Source: Notolepis coatsorum
Taxonomy: Eukaryota; Chordata; Actinopteri; Aulopiformes; Paralepididae
Direction of reading: 5' to 3'
DNA: 64,000 bases
Assembly: GCA_963971535.1 (NCBI GenBank)
Contig: OZ020594.1
Span: forward strand, 118,517,127 to 118,581,126
The notes below the pieces were generated by a model. That model saw nothing but the letters and a program-made list of their open reading frames with translations, was not told where the DNA came from and did not search any database. Both the position numbers and the translations under genes were made by a program. Below are positions 1 to 12,000 of this stretch, one piece after another. Numbering within the stretch: the first letter of the stretch is position 1; each line of letters opens with the position of its first letter.

Positions 1-400
1 GCTGAGTTTGTTATTTGAACCGAAGAGAATGGACTCTGTTTTGCCCATGTGTAATGATAGTTTGTTATCAGCGAGCCAGGTGCAGATTTTGCCTAGTTCT
101 GAGCTGAGGGTTTTTTCAACCTGTAACTTGTTCTTGTCAGAGACCAGCAGGGCTGAGTCGTCCGCAAACAGGAACAAGTTGCAGTCACAAGCTGACGACA
201 TGTCATTTGCATAAATTAGGAACAGTAGCGGACCTAGTATGCTTCCTTGTGGAACACCACAGCTCACTGGGAGGGGGGGGGGGGATAGGGTACCGTTTAC
301 CTCCACCATCTGCTCTCTCCCCTCCAGGTAGGATTGCATCCAGCTCACTGATAGACTATCAAAACCAATTGCTTTGGGAAGCATGTTTAGTTGTTTACCA
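1..400 (-). mobile_element. LINE reverse-transcriptase fragment, cut by window edge
   Basis: On the minus strand the segment reads as the middle of a non-LTR reverse transcriptase: a SYLEGREQMVEVNG stretch, then CGVPQGSILGPLLF, then the catalytic FADDSALL box and a TWLADNKLSLH segment ending in SILFGSNNKLS at the window edge. A run of 13 G (about 271-283) breaks the frame. The upstream end near 400 is a 5' truncation; the element continues to the left of the window. The family looks like the Jockey/CR1/L2 group, and the same family reappears at 54352-55082. Confidence 0.85.
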
Positions 401-519
401 CTACATATACAATAAAGTAATGTGTGAATAGCTAGCCAATGTTATCGATTTGTACAGTCTTCGGACAACAATCGTATTGTTTCTCTATCTGGTATAATGA
501 TCGGGTCCTCAATCTTCAA

Positions 520-700
520 GTTCAAGTTTCACGTTTCTTTTATTAATCATGTATGGTCAACGGTACAGTAGGAGCAGCACTAGATGCATTGGAGTACTAG
601 TCATATAATGGTACACCAAGTAAGATAAAAAAAAAGTAAATAAACATGGAATAACACAAGTAAGAGATATAACACTATGTACATATATGAAAATGGGGAT
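520..700 (-). repeat. LINE 3'-tail-like repeat
   Basis: The segment opens with iterated TCAAGTTCAAGTTT and a TTTCTTTTATTAATCATG stretch. This matches the layout of the antisense 3' ends of the L2-like LINEs at 41697, 58205 and 61613. No coding part is attached, so it is probably a very short 5'-truncated copy or a related SINE. Confidence 0.4.
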
Positions 701-994
701 TTGTGTGTACAAGTGAGAGTGCATACAACAGTATTTGTGAGGGAGCGGCTCACACAGACACTAGGCCTAACAAAAATAATGGTTGGTTTCAGGTTGCCGA
801 CCGACCCTGCCGATTTAGGTGCGACCCAATATATTTTATGAGTTTTAAAAAAAAATTATATATTAAAAAAAAAAAAATCCTTTTTTTTTTTTTTTTTTTA
901 GAATAAAGTTTCATAGAAATCTTAGTCAAACATTTAGTATTATGGATATTAAACATGCTGGCAGAGTACATGCATCCATGTTGTTGTGAACATT
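701..994. other. Non-coding stretch with A-run and T-run
   Basis: No exon or recognisable element is visible. Positions 847-901 are a run of A followed by a run of T, probably a decayed tail or slippage tract. The reading frames here are shadows of that tract. Confidence 0.6.
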
Positions 995-1205
995 TTAACC
1001 CTTTCACTGCCACACGACAGCCGGTTAACCCTTTCACTGTGACAATACAGAAGGTTAGCCCTTTACTATCACACAACCGACGGCGATGCTCCATCATTAG
1101 CATCATTAGCTCCGCATCCGCTAATGATGCTAATGATGGAGCATCGCCGTCGGTTGTGTGATAGTAAAGGGCTAACCTTCTGTCGTGTGGCAGTGAAAGG
1201 GTTAA
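995..1205. mobile_element. Palindromic TTAA-bounded MITE (foldback), copy 1
   Basis: The element starts TTAACCCTTTCACTGCCACAC and ends with the inverse, GGCAGTGAAAGGGTTAA. TTAA at both ends is the target signature of piggyBac-type transposons. The centre is a hairpin with 64-bp perfect arms (1047-1110 and 1120-1183) and a 9-nt loop. The outer part is built from repeats of an AACCCTTTCACTG unit. A second copy lies at 56292-56489. No coding capacity. Confidence 0.75.
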
Positions 1206-2094
1206 TTAAATAAAGAAATTCCCTATCCATAGTCGCCGTGGGAAAGAATAAAAAATAAAATAAAAATAAAATAAATTCCCTACCTACCCATGGCCAAACT
1301 GACAACCAACCTGAAACCAACTATTATTTTTGTTAGGCCCTACACATTCACCATTTCCCTTCGGATTGGACTGAGAACTGCACCCCCCCCCCCCCCCCAT
1401 CATTCATTTCATATAATTATTACATATTATCATACCTACAAACATTCATTCATAGTATCATACATACCTTCACATCCCTCCAAACATCTGTAGTGCTACT
1501 GTATTTATGAACATCACTCTCTCCTAAAGCTAGAGAGAACAGAGGGAGAACCCTTTGGAATGCAGCTGATCCTATGCTGAGGAAATCTCCACCTCTGCTT
1601 ATTTTTAAAGCAAACTACAATTTGCTCAAAATTCTCATCCAAAAGTAGTAGATAGATAATGGGTCATACATGTAGGTATGCATTTGGTTATGTGGGTGGG
1701 TAGGTTTGTGGGCAGGTGGGTGGGTTGTTATATATTATTATGTACACAGTATATGCATGTATGTACTGTGTGTATGTATGTTTGTATTAACACATCTTTT
1801 TAATGTATTCTGGTATTTTATAATATGCATATTTTTGTATTTTTGTATGTTTGATTTTATAAAACAGGGGAAGTTCTTGATACGCCTCTAGGCTTCTAAC
1901 TTCTCCTTCACAATCGTTATAACTTATTATGTATTGTTTTTACTTCTGTTTAACTGTGTTAATAAACAAACAAACAAACAAACAAACCCTCCAATCAGTG
2001 ATGTCACTGGGATGTCAAATCAGGGGCTGCTCCATAGACAATGAATGGGGCTCTAACTTAGTTAGAGCTCTAACACTCTAATAAGATGATCTCA
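1206..2094. other. Stretch without recognised gene
   Basis: AT-rich non-coding DNA with A-rich tracts (1240-1275), a C-run near 1381-1399, a GTGGGTGG-type G-rich patch near 1695-1728 and a short (AAAC)n microsatellite near 1960-1986. No exon with credible splice sites and no full element was seen. Confidence 0.6.
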
Positions 2095-2300
2095 GATTCA
2101 ATCTATTGTCATTGTACAAGTACAGGCACAGAGTACAACGAAATGAAGTTGGCAGCTAACCAGAGCGCAAAGGAGCAGTAAAGTGCACTGCAGTATACAG
2201 TATAATGTGAATATGTGGAGTATATATGATGAAGCTACTTAGTATTATGTGTGCTAAGCTAATGTACACTATTACATACAGTGGTATGAGTATGAATACA
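2095..2300. repeat. LINE tail-like repeat (ATTGTCATTGTAC type)
   Basis: The TATTGTCATTGTACAAGTAC start followed by an ACAACGAAATGAAGTTGGCAG stretch is a familiar dispersed fish repeat, the 3' end of L2-type LINEs inserted in antisense. No coding part is attached. Confidence 0.45.
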
Positions 2301-2410
2301 CAATGTTAGTAATCCATACTAGCCAGTTGTTTAAATAATACGGGTAGGTATGGATATATAATATATATACAGATAAATGTGTGTACAGTTTGTATGTTAT
2401 GCATATGTAT

Positions 2411-2480
2411 ATTAGGGCTGTCAAAGTTAATAACGTGTTAACGCAAATGTGTATTAGCGCCATTCATTTCTTTGACGCAT
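2411..2480. repeat. hAT-like repeat fragment (TAGGGCTGTCAAAGTTAA end)
   Basis: TAGGGCTGTCAAAGTTAATA resembles the left end of the element at 6220 (TAGGGCTGTCAG). Only one end is visible, so this is a fragment. Confidence 0.4.
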
Positions 2481-2521
2481 AATGCACATGTTTCATCGTC
2501 TATGGGTATTGGGTAAGCCCC

Positions 2522-2720
2522 CTGATTTTAAAATCAGAATCGGCCTTTATTTGTCATTGTATAGTATACTAAATAAATGTACTTGCCACTCTAATGGTGT
2601 ATAAAATACATTATAAAAACACAGGACACAGTTAAAAACAGCAGTGTAAACATGTAGTTAAAAAAATAAAGACTGGGTATAAAAATCATTAAATTAAATA
2701 TTTCACGTAATTGTAAAGTG
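2522..2720 (-). repeat. LINE 3'-tail-like repeat
   Basis: AATCGGCCTTTATTTGTCATTG followed by an AT-rich tail with A-runs is like the antisense 3' end of a fish L2/Rex-type LINE. No coding part remains. The remaining bases up to the TBCCD1 start exon (2721-2989) show nothing recognisable. Confidence 0.4.
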
Positions 2721-2991
2721 CCCGGTGGATAGCAGCATATGGTTCTCAATGTCTTCATGTATTGAGTGCAAATTGCTTTAAATCCCAGTTACATCACTAA
2801 ATAGCTGATTTGAGAGTGGTGCATGTTCATAAATACTGACTGAATACTGTCCTGGGACACGGGAAGAAACGTGTGTGAATTATTAAAATGGGTGACATTC
2901 CTCGTTTCATGCATTATATTCTAACATTGCTCTTCACAACTTGGAAGATTAACACCCAGTCCTGGTCTTCCTGTGTGCTTCTCCCTCAGAC

Positions 2992-3057
2992 ATGGAGGCA
3001 GGGGCCGCTGTGAGCATATGGCCCCGCATGGAGCCCTTCCTCCTGGGAGCGCTGCAG
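2992..3057 (+). CDS. tbccd1: tbccd1 coding exon 1 (residues 1-22)
   Basis: The ATG lies two bases after a good acceptor (CTTCTCCCTCAG, AG at 2988-2989), so a non-coding first exon must lie upstream and the start exon begins at 2990. The exon reads [16 protein letters not shown] then LLGALQ and ends at a GTGAAC donor at 3058, phase 0. Confidence 0.88.
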
Positions 3058-6000
3058 GTGAACATCCAGCACTCTGGTTGATATCTCTGGCGCACCGACT
3101 TTGTAGCATAATCGTTTGATTCGATAAAGGTTAAAAAAACAAGACGACGATAATCTTTCGTTTTTAATATTTCATAACATTCCCTGAGAGCAACTATCTA
3201 TAGTTGCTCAGTTCTGTATTTGTTTATCTGTGTTTTCTTTTCTATTTCTGAACTATTTTGAGTATTGCTAGATAACGCTGGTATAACGGTCCTAGGTGCA
3301 GGGTTCGCACAAGGTCCATGAAGTGCTTAAAGTGCTTGATTTTTTTTACAAAAAGAAGTCTAGCTCTGAAATACTTTGAAAATAGCAATTTTTTTACAAG
3401 GTGCTTAAAAAGTACTTGCAATTCAAATCAACCATTCACATTGAATGTTTTGTTCATCCATGATCAAATTGTTCTGAATCAAGAAATCAATATTTTGTTC
3501 CGTTTTAAAAACATATCTGACGAGTCGCTGTCTCGCTCCAACTGCTTTTCCTCATTTCTTCGCATGTGATGCTCTAGCTGGCAAGCAGGCCAAGAAGATG
3601 CTTAAAAAAACAGCATTTAAAAGTGAATTGTATCCTTCGAGTGACATCATTGAAAAATAGTGCTTGGAAAAGTACTTAAAAGTCCTTGGAATTTCATTTT
3701 GCAATGTCTGTGGGAACCCGGTAGGTGGCTCCCCACACCAAGCTTGGCCTGCACTACCTGCGTAAGATGGCGGTCTACGTGCGCACGCGGGACGGCTGCT
3801 TCCCCAGGCTGGGCTGGGTCATGTGGAGACACATCGCCTGTGGGAAGCTACAGCTGCCGGAGGACCTCGCGTGGCTCTACTTCGAGACCTTTGACCTCCT
3901 CATAGGCCACACCCCCGAGGAGAGGCTGGAGTGGGCAGAGTCGCTATCCCTGTGCTCCTCCCCTAAAGAGCTGGACCACCAAAGGAGCAAGGTGAGGAAA
4001 AACGATAGAACGTGGGTCAAAGAGAAGGCTGAGAATTAGCTGCTCTAATACTATCCCATTGTGTTGTTCATTCGCTTGTGTGTGTCTGTGTGGACAAAAT
4101 TAGACTGGTATGGTCCTGTTAAGACGAGTTTCTTTTGACATGCAATGGAGCAAAATCCCAAATGACTGACTTTAAATGCTGAGAAAACTCCAATTAACAC
4201 TTTGATTGCCTAAGGCTAAATTCATGATATACCATAGGTTGCCAGCTCTATTTGTCTATGGATAAGTACCCCTTCTTTGCAGGGCTATAACTTTTTAAAT
4301 TCTATTGCTAAATTGCCATTATTATGGCCCATTCAAAGTCCTATATGTATTGTTCATTGTGTAGCAACGTTAAACTTTTTCATTCACATATTCATAGTAA
4401 AATATGGTCTAATGTATAAGTATGTTTTCATCTCATTCTGCAGCTTTCTCCAGAACGTGATCTATAGCCCCAAATGCATTATATTGATGATGAAATACAG
4501 TTTGATGGCAATCGGCGTGATATAAAAAATGTCAACTGGACGTACTTCTAGAATGATCTACGTATGATCTGATGATGACCGGATGGGCGGGGGATCGTTT
4601 ATAATTCCGTGGGCAGCGTTATATCATTCATCTAGTGTGGGTCATATGTTCATCAGAGCAGTTTATATCGAACACGTTAAAAAATAACGCTGAATCTTAC
4701 CGTATCTTCCTTGCGCCGTTGGACAATCAGCGTGGTGTAGACCGTTTTCGATTATGGGATGTTTATCCTGAAGAACCATTTCCAGGTTGTATACTACTAT
4801 ATACGTCCAAATAACGTTGTTTATTGAGTTAGGGCGAGCGATTGATCATCCAGTGTGTTGAGATGGAGTCCGGCTACCGATCGCGAGTGCCCGGAGCACA
4901 TAGGATGAGCACTTCCTGTTTGGCGAGCCCCTCCCTGCCGATCGGCCACCAGATGGCGCTCTCGAACCGTTAAACAGTTGATGGGAGCTCACCAGTACAT
5001 CTCAGGGCTCCGGAAAGAAAATATGATTTCGATCACAGATTTTTGAAATATTGATATCAAAGACGAGTTACGGCGTCTTCGGCAACTTGAGCATGGCGGG
5101 GAAGGACGCCTAAAAACGTCTTCCGGCAGCCAAAGTGTTAAGAGTCCTCGTCTGATTTAAGGTGTACGTATTTTTTATTTATTTTTTAAAATCTTTTCCC
5201 CCCTCCTTTTTCCGCTTTTCTCCCATCCCAATGTTAGTCGTTATGCCAATTCCCAATCCCCTGGTCGTTGCGCACTTTGGTCCGGGAGCGCGGAGACTAC
5301 CACTGCTTCTTTTCACCTGGCAGCGCGGACTCTCACTGGGAGAGTGTAATGTGTGGAAGGTCACACTACCTCCCCCAGATCCTTCCCTCGCTGTGCAGGC
5401 GCCCCGACCGAACTGTAGGAGTCTCTGTTTTACAACGACCAAGACCCACCCTCACCGGCTTCCCACCCACTGACACTGCCAATTGTGTCAGCACGGACGC
5501 CCGACCAAGCCGGTACCACTGGCAGTTGGATTCGATCCCACTGTCTCTGCGGTGGTAGACAGACGCTTAGTCCGCTGCGTTACCCGGCCGCCCATACTCC
5601 ACATGTTTTAACCGGAAAATGCTCATTGTGCGATTACGACCTTGTTTACCGTGTACCCCTCCTGGTTGTTTCACAATTTGTACGGTAAGTCGCTTTGGAT
5701 AAAAGCGTCAGCTGAATGTAAAATGTAAATTAATGTACTACCTACTTTGCTTCTATGTCTATACTACTATCTACTATGTACTATGTTACTATGCCTATAC
5801 TACTATCTACTATGCTACCTACTATGTCTATACTACTATGCACTACTGAAGCACTCGAGTGCTAAATGACTCGATGTAATTGCAGCGCATGTAACGGCAG
5901 CCTCTCGCCTCTGCTCTCCTCCAGCTGAGTGTGGACACCATGCAGTTCCTCCTCTTCCTCCACATACAGCAGTTGAACCGTGTGTCTCTGCGCACCTCTC

Positions 6001-9000
6001 TGATCGGTGAGGAGTGGCCCCGCGCTCGCTCCCCCTCCTCCTGCTCGGAGCGCGAGGCCAAGACCAGCTCCCTGAACAAGGTCTGACCCGCTCGCATACA
6101 GCGAGGTTCTGTCTCATGTCGACGATGGCAGACTAGGCTTGAGACGGAGAGCACAGCACATTCAATTAATTAAATTAATATTAAATTCATAATTCTCTAT
6201 TTAAGTAAAGATTAATTTTAGGGCTGTCAGTTTATCGCGTTAATTAGATTAATTAATTACATAGCAAATTATCGCGGTATGAAAATTAACTCAAAAAGAA
6301 TTACAAAAAATTTATTGGTGCGGCTAGGTGGTGCAGTGGGCAAGGCGCTCACCACCAATGCAGGAGACGCTGGGTTCGAGCCCAGCTCTCCGCATTGCTA
6401 TCAGCTTGGCTGGTCGTTCATACTAATACAATTGGCAGTATTAGGGGGTGGGAAGCTGATGGGTGGGGATCGGACGTTGTGGACAGCGACTCCTACAGGT
6501 CGGTTGGTGCGCCTGCGCAGCAGAATCAGGAAGCGACGGGGGCGGCGTGCCCTCCAAACGCAGACCCCCTGACGCTGAGAGATCGCGCTGTGCAGGTGAA
6601 AAGATGCGACGGCTGCTTCCTCGAGTACCGGAGGGGACACGTGATGTAAGGCTTCGTCCACATTGCAGCCGGCTTGTGGGAGGCATGGCCTAACAGCGTT
6701 CGAGACAGGGGAGGGTAGAATTGGCCCATAGGAAATTGGGATGGGAGAAAAATAGAAAATGGGAGATTTTTTTTTCTTTTTTTAATATAAATCTCATTCA
6801 TTCCATAAGAACGTAGAATTTTTATATTGTCCATTTGCATGTTCTTGGTATCTGATTCTAGGGACATCTATGGATCTCAGGGAATGTATTCCCAGTGTCA
6901 GAAATACTGTGTCTGTTACTAGGCTTGAGTAAATTGTAATGAACCAAATGAGAATATCAATAAAAAAAAATGTTATCTTTGACTGTGAATAACACTATGC
7001 TCAAATTGACCAGACCTGAAAAATCTAAGCAAATTAATAGATGGAAGATGATTAAACAGAAGGTTTTGTAGATGCAGTACTGAATTCTGCCATCCGGACA
7101 CATGCAATTTGAAATATGATTATAGAATATCAGGCATAAAATGGTTATGCGATTAAAATGCGATTAATTTGATTAATTAATTACAAATCCTGTAATTAAT
7201 TACATTCATTTTTTTAATCGCCTGACGGCACTATTTATAAAGCACCTTTCATACATGTCATGCAGCTCAAAGTGCTGTACACAAACATACGCATATGTAA
7301 AACATCACATTAATTCGACAACAGTAATAAAAGTACCGCAAATAGGCAAAGCACAGTAAAATAACACATTTCAGTAAAAGATCAATACATACAATTAAAA
7401 ACATATAATAATAAAGGCCTTAAAAGGTATTAGAAAGTCTTAAATTTCATTTGCACAGGTACTAAATTTTTGGGGGGGCAGCCTGGCTGTCGGGAGATTA
7501 AATAATATTAAATATATGAAATGTTTTTGTATTCAAGTCGTTGTTTTTTGTGGGGCTACCGGGAGCTTGGTGCGTCTGGTGAGAGCTTGTATGGAACGTG
7601 CAAGAAATTAATTTGGCGCACAAGTGCAGCCGCCAGTTCAATGTTGCTATGTGGGGTTTTCTTGTGCTTGTGAAATTGGTATTAAATTCAGCTCCGTAAA
7701 AGGTATACTCTGAATGGCAGACTAGACGGAGAGCAACCATTTTTGCAAATGGATGCTTACTATTCTATAATTCAAACCATTATCTGTTGCTGAGGACCAG
7801 TATCTCTTAACACTTTCAGTGCCCGGCCATTAACATGGGAAACATGGTTAAATGCTAGGACCCACTTCAATGATAGCGTTGTGAACGCATAATCTGTCTT
7901 AAATTATGGCTGTGTCTAATCTGCCTGTCGCTTATCAATGACTTGTTTGCAGTCAACATTGTCGAAACAGATTGTTTTTTGTTTATTATACTTTTTTTGA
8001 GGACATAGAAATCGAAGTATATGTCTGCATATATACATTATTGTATTGTCATTGTCCACATAGAACAGATAACAACATTAAACAGAAAAAAAAAACTAAA
8101 AAAAACACAGAGTTCAAAAGTAAATAATAAGTCAAACAAACACTGACTTGGTCGCACGACAGTCGTCTCAAAAGTATATACATAGTATATCAAATATATA
8201 GCACATGTTCAGGTACCCAAATATGCTTCTCCAATGTATATAAGGTATATCAAATAACTCACGTTGAATTAACGTTCACACAGATGAATACCAGCAAGCA
8301 GCATACAAATTGCAGAAACAGATTGTTTTTTAATCTGTTCATTTTCGTTTTATAGCATTTTGAAAAGCCCTAGTTTTTCAGGAAAATATATAGATTCCGT
8401 GATAAAAGGCATTTACTGGAATATTCGAGCATACACAAAAACGTTGTAATTTTTCGGCCTATTTATGAATCGTTTTCAAATAAACGCTAGATTATCGATA
8501 GTATAATGTACTTATGCACGCTATAGAGGCGGGCTGAAATATCGATTCTCTCATTTCCTGATCGCGCACACACAGACACACACACACGCATAGGGCAAAC
8601 GCTTATATCTCTGTGAAAACAGCTCTGATTATCCTAAGACTGGTAAAATAAATTCCTTACCTGAGATCAGATGTTATCCAAAAAGATTATTCCAATTCCT
8701 GATCGCCATTCCAAATATCGATCACGCTTATTGATTACAGTGTTAGGTCCTGTAAATACATAATCCACACGTTTTCCGGGCCGGTGAGCACAATCGATCC
8801 TTCAGTTGGCTTGAGGGAAAAGTAAAATGAGCAAACTGGCCACCCCCCCTTCAGCAGTGTAAAGTAATGGGGTGCAGTACCACAAGGAGAGACGATAGGG
8901 GGCGGTATCTTCCCAATTGAGCTCAGAGAGACTCTGCAGCACTAAATCGAGGCTCGATTGATGAAATATAAATTAAAATCGCCAATAAATTAAAAAAAAA

Positions 9001-12000
9001 CGACAAACAAACGCTATATAGCGTCGAGGGCACTCAAAGGTCGGCATGAACTAACGACAAACCGCGTCCGTGGCACTGAAATATCTATTATTAATATCCG
9101 GTAATGACGTTTGTTCTCACCTATTAGTAATCTGTGACAGCCACCCCATACTGGCCTCTTACGGTCCCCTCTCTCTCTGTCTGGCTGTGTTGGCTCAGCA
9201 GAACTGGGACGACCAGGCCCACCTGTCCTTTGTTCAGACCCACCTGTGTGACCTAGTGGAGCTGCTAGTGGAACCGGGCCAGTTGTCGCGTTCTGGACAG
9301 GCCACCCGAGACAGCCAGGTCTGTAGATCACGGATCCACTGCAATTCTGTAGCGACAAACGGAATGCATACATACAGTATATAAATGTTCAATCACTAAG
9401 TGTGTCTGACTTTTGCCACCTAAACTGCACGGACCTACAACGTAGTATACTGCACCTGTGTAGTGTGTGTACTGTGTATACGTCACTTACTCATAGTATA
9501 CAGTGCATCCGGAAAGTATTCATACCCCTTAATTTTTTCCACATTTTGTTATGTTACAGCCTTATTCCAAAATGGATTAAATATTTTTTCCCCTTCAAAA
9601 AATCTACACACAATTAGGGATGGGTACCTTTCACATTTGAACCGATACCGGTACCGGTACCTGTGAATCGATACCGGTACCCAACGGTACCTTTTTTCGG
9701 TACTTTAGTCTCAAGAAATTTAATTTACCTACCTCAGTCGTAAAAAAAAAAATCCAAACTTCAAATAACTACAATTTCGACAGTTTTCGGCTTGCCATTG
9801 CTTGCCATTGCTCAAATCCTAGGTAAGCATATATTGTGCGTGTGAACGTTGACATGAAAAGAAAAAAGTAAAAAAAAAAAAAAAAAGTAAAAAAAAAATA
9901 ATAAAAAATATTTTATTTATTTTTTTTTAATTTTTTTTTGGTTTCTCACTTGATTCGATACTCGGTAGTACCGACGTATTTCGGTTCGGTACCTCAAAAG
10001 TACCGAATTCGGTACCCATCCCTACACACAATACCCAATAATGACAAAGTGAAAAAGGTTTTTTAGAATTTTTTGCAAATGTATAATATTTTTTTTTAAA
10101 GTATAAACAGATAAGTACATAAGTATTCACACCCTTTACTCAATACTTTGTTGAAGCACCTTTGGCAGCAATTACAGCCTCAAGTCTTCTTGAGTATGAT
10201 GCTACAAGTTTGGCACACCTATTTTGGGCAGTTTCTCCCATTCTTCTTTGCAGATTGTCTCAAGCTCCATCAGGTTGGATGGGGAGCGTCGGTGCACAGC
10301 CATTTTCAGATCTTTCCAGAGATGTTCAATCGGGTTCAAGTCTGGGCTCTGGCTGGGACACTCAAGGACATTCACAGACTTGTCCCGAAGCCACTCCTTT
10401 GTTATCCTGGCTGTGTGCTTAGTCATTGTCCTGTTGGAAGGTGAACCTTCGCCCCAGTCTGAGGTCCAGAGCACTCTGGAAGAGGTTTTCATCAAGGATC
10501 TCTCTGTACATTGCTGCATTCATCTTTCCCTTGATCCTGACTAGTCTCCCAGTTCCTTCCGCTGAAAAACATCCCTACAGCATGATGCTGCCACCACCAT
10601 GCTTCATTGTAGGGATGGTATTGACCAGGTGATAAGCGGTGCCTGATTTCCTCCAAACATGGTGCTTGGCATTCGGGGGCAAAGAGTTAAATCTTGGTTT
10701 CATCAGACCAGACAATTTTGTTTCTCATGGTCTGAGAGTCCTTTAGGTGCCTTTTGGAAAACTCCATGCGGGCTGTCATGTGCCTTTTACTGGGGAGTGG
10801 CTTCCGTCTGGCCACTCTACCATAAAGGCCTGATTGGTGGAGTGCTGCAGAGATGGTTGTCCTTCTGGAAGGTTCTCCCATCTCCACAGAGGAACACTGG
10901 AGCTCTGTCAGAGTGACCATCGGGTTCTTGGTCACCTCCCTGACCAAGGCCCTTCTCCCCCGATGGCTCAGTTTGGCCGGGCGGCCAGCTCTAGGAAGAG
11001 TCCTGGTGGTTCCAAACTTCTTCCATTTGCGAATTATGTAGACGACTGTGCTCGTTGGGACCTTCAATGCTGCAGCAATTTTTTTGTACCCTTCCCCAGA
11101 TCTGTGCCTCGATACAATCCTGTCTTGGAGGTCTACAGACCATTCATTGGACTTCATGGCTTGGTTTGTGCTCTGACATGCACCGTCAACTGTGGGACCT
11201 AATATAGACTGGTTGTGTGCCTTTACAAATTATGCCCATCAATTGAATTTACCACAGGTGGACTCTAATCACGTTGTAGAAACATCTCAAGGATGATCAG
11301 AATTTTGAGTGTCATAGCAAAGGGTGTGAATACTTATGTACATGTGATTATTAAATCTTTTTATTTTTAATACATTTGCAAAAAATTCTAAATCTTTTTT
11401 CATTTAGTCATTATGGGGTATTGTTAGGGATGGGTACCTTTCACATTTGAACCGATACCGGTACCTGTGAATCGATACCGGTACCCAACGGTACCCTTTT
11501 TCGGTACTTTAGTCTCAAGAAATTTAATTTACCTACCTCAGTCGTAAAAAAAAAAATCCAAACTTCAAATAACTACAATTTCGACAGTTTTCGGCTTGCC
11601 ATTGCTCCGACTGCTTTGTTGTTGAATCAAGTCAAATCCTAGGTAAGCATATATTGTGCGTGTGAACGTTGACATGAAAAAAAAAAAGTTAAAATACTTT
11701 CCGGATGCACTGTATATTCAGTGTTTTTTGGCCATATTTATTGTAACGTATATTATAACTGATAGGGCGGGCATACATACCCTCATCTGCACCTTTGATT
11801 ACACTGCTTACTTGCTCATATGCTTATAGTTAATTATCTTGTTTACACTGCTTATTTGTATCTTTACTAAAATTGTATTGCCTATATTTATGTCCGTGAT
11901 TACCCTGCCCATACCTGTACCTCCCCTCCCCCATACTGCTATGACGCATGCATTTCCCCATGGGGATCAATAAAGGAATATCTTATCTTAGCTTAGTTTA

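Larger units (their letters stand above)
9501..11712 (-). mobile_element. Tc1-like DNA transposon with two nested hAT MITEs
   Basis: Terminal inverted repeats CAGTGCATCCGGAAAGTATT (9501-9520) and its complement ending at 11712 are flanked by TA, the Tc1/mariner target. Long inner inverted repeats around 10030-10100 and 11340-11424 (CCAATAATGACAAAG against its complement) fit the IR/DR type. The minus strand encodes a broken transposase. Copies of one hAT MITE sit in both inverted repeats. It lies in tbccd1 intron 4. Confidence 0.88.

Noticed and set aside
6395-6867. Multiple frames of 76-113 codons within SINEs (also at 36.7, 49.8 and 53.9 kb)
   Set aside because: All lie within copies of the same SINE family and are not conserved between copies.
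7454-7740. Minus-strand 80-codon frame from 7740
   Set aside because: No homology or splice context; single short frame in AT-rich intron DNA.
10834-11202. Plus-strand 122-codon frame in the Tc1 element
   Set aside because: Antisense shadow of the minus-strand transposase.
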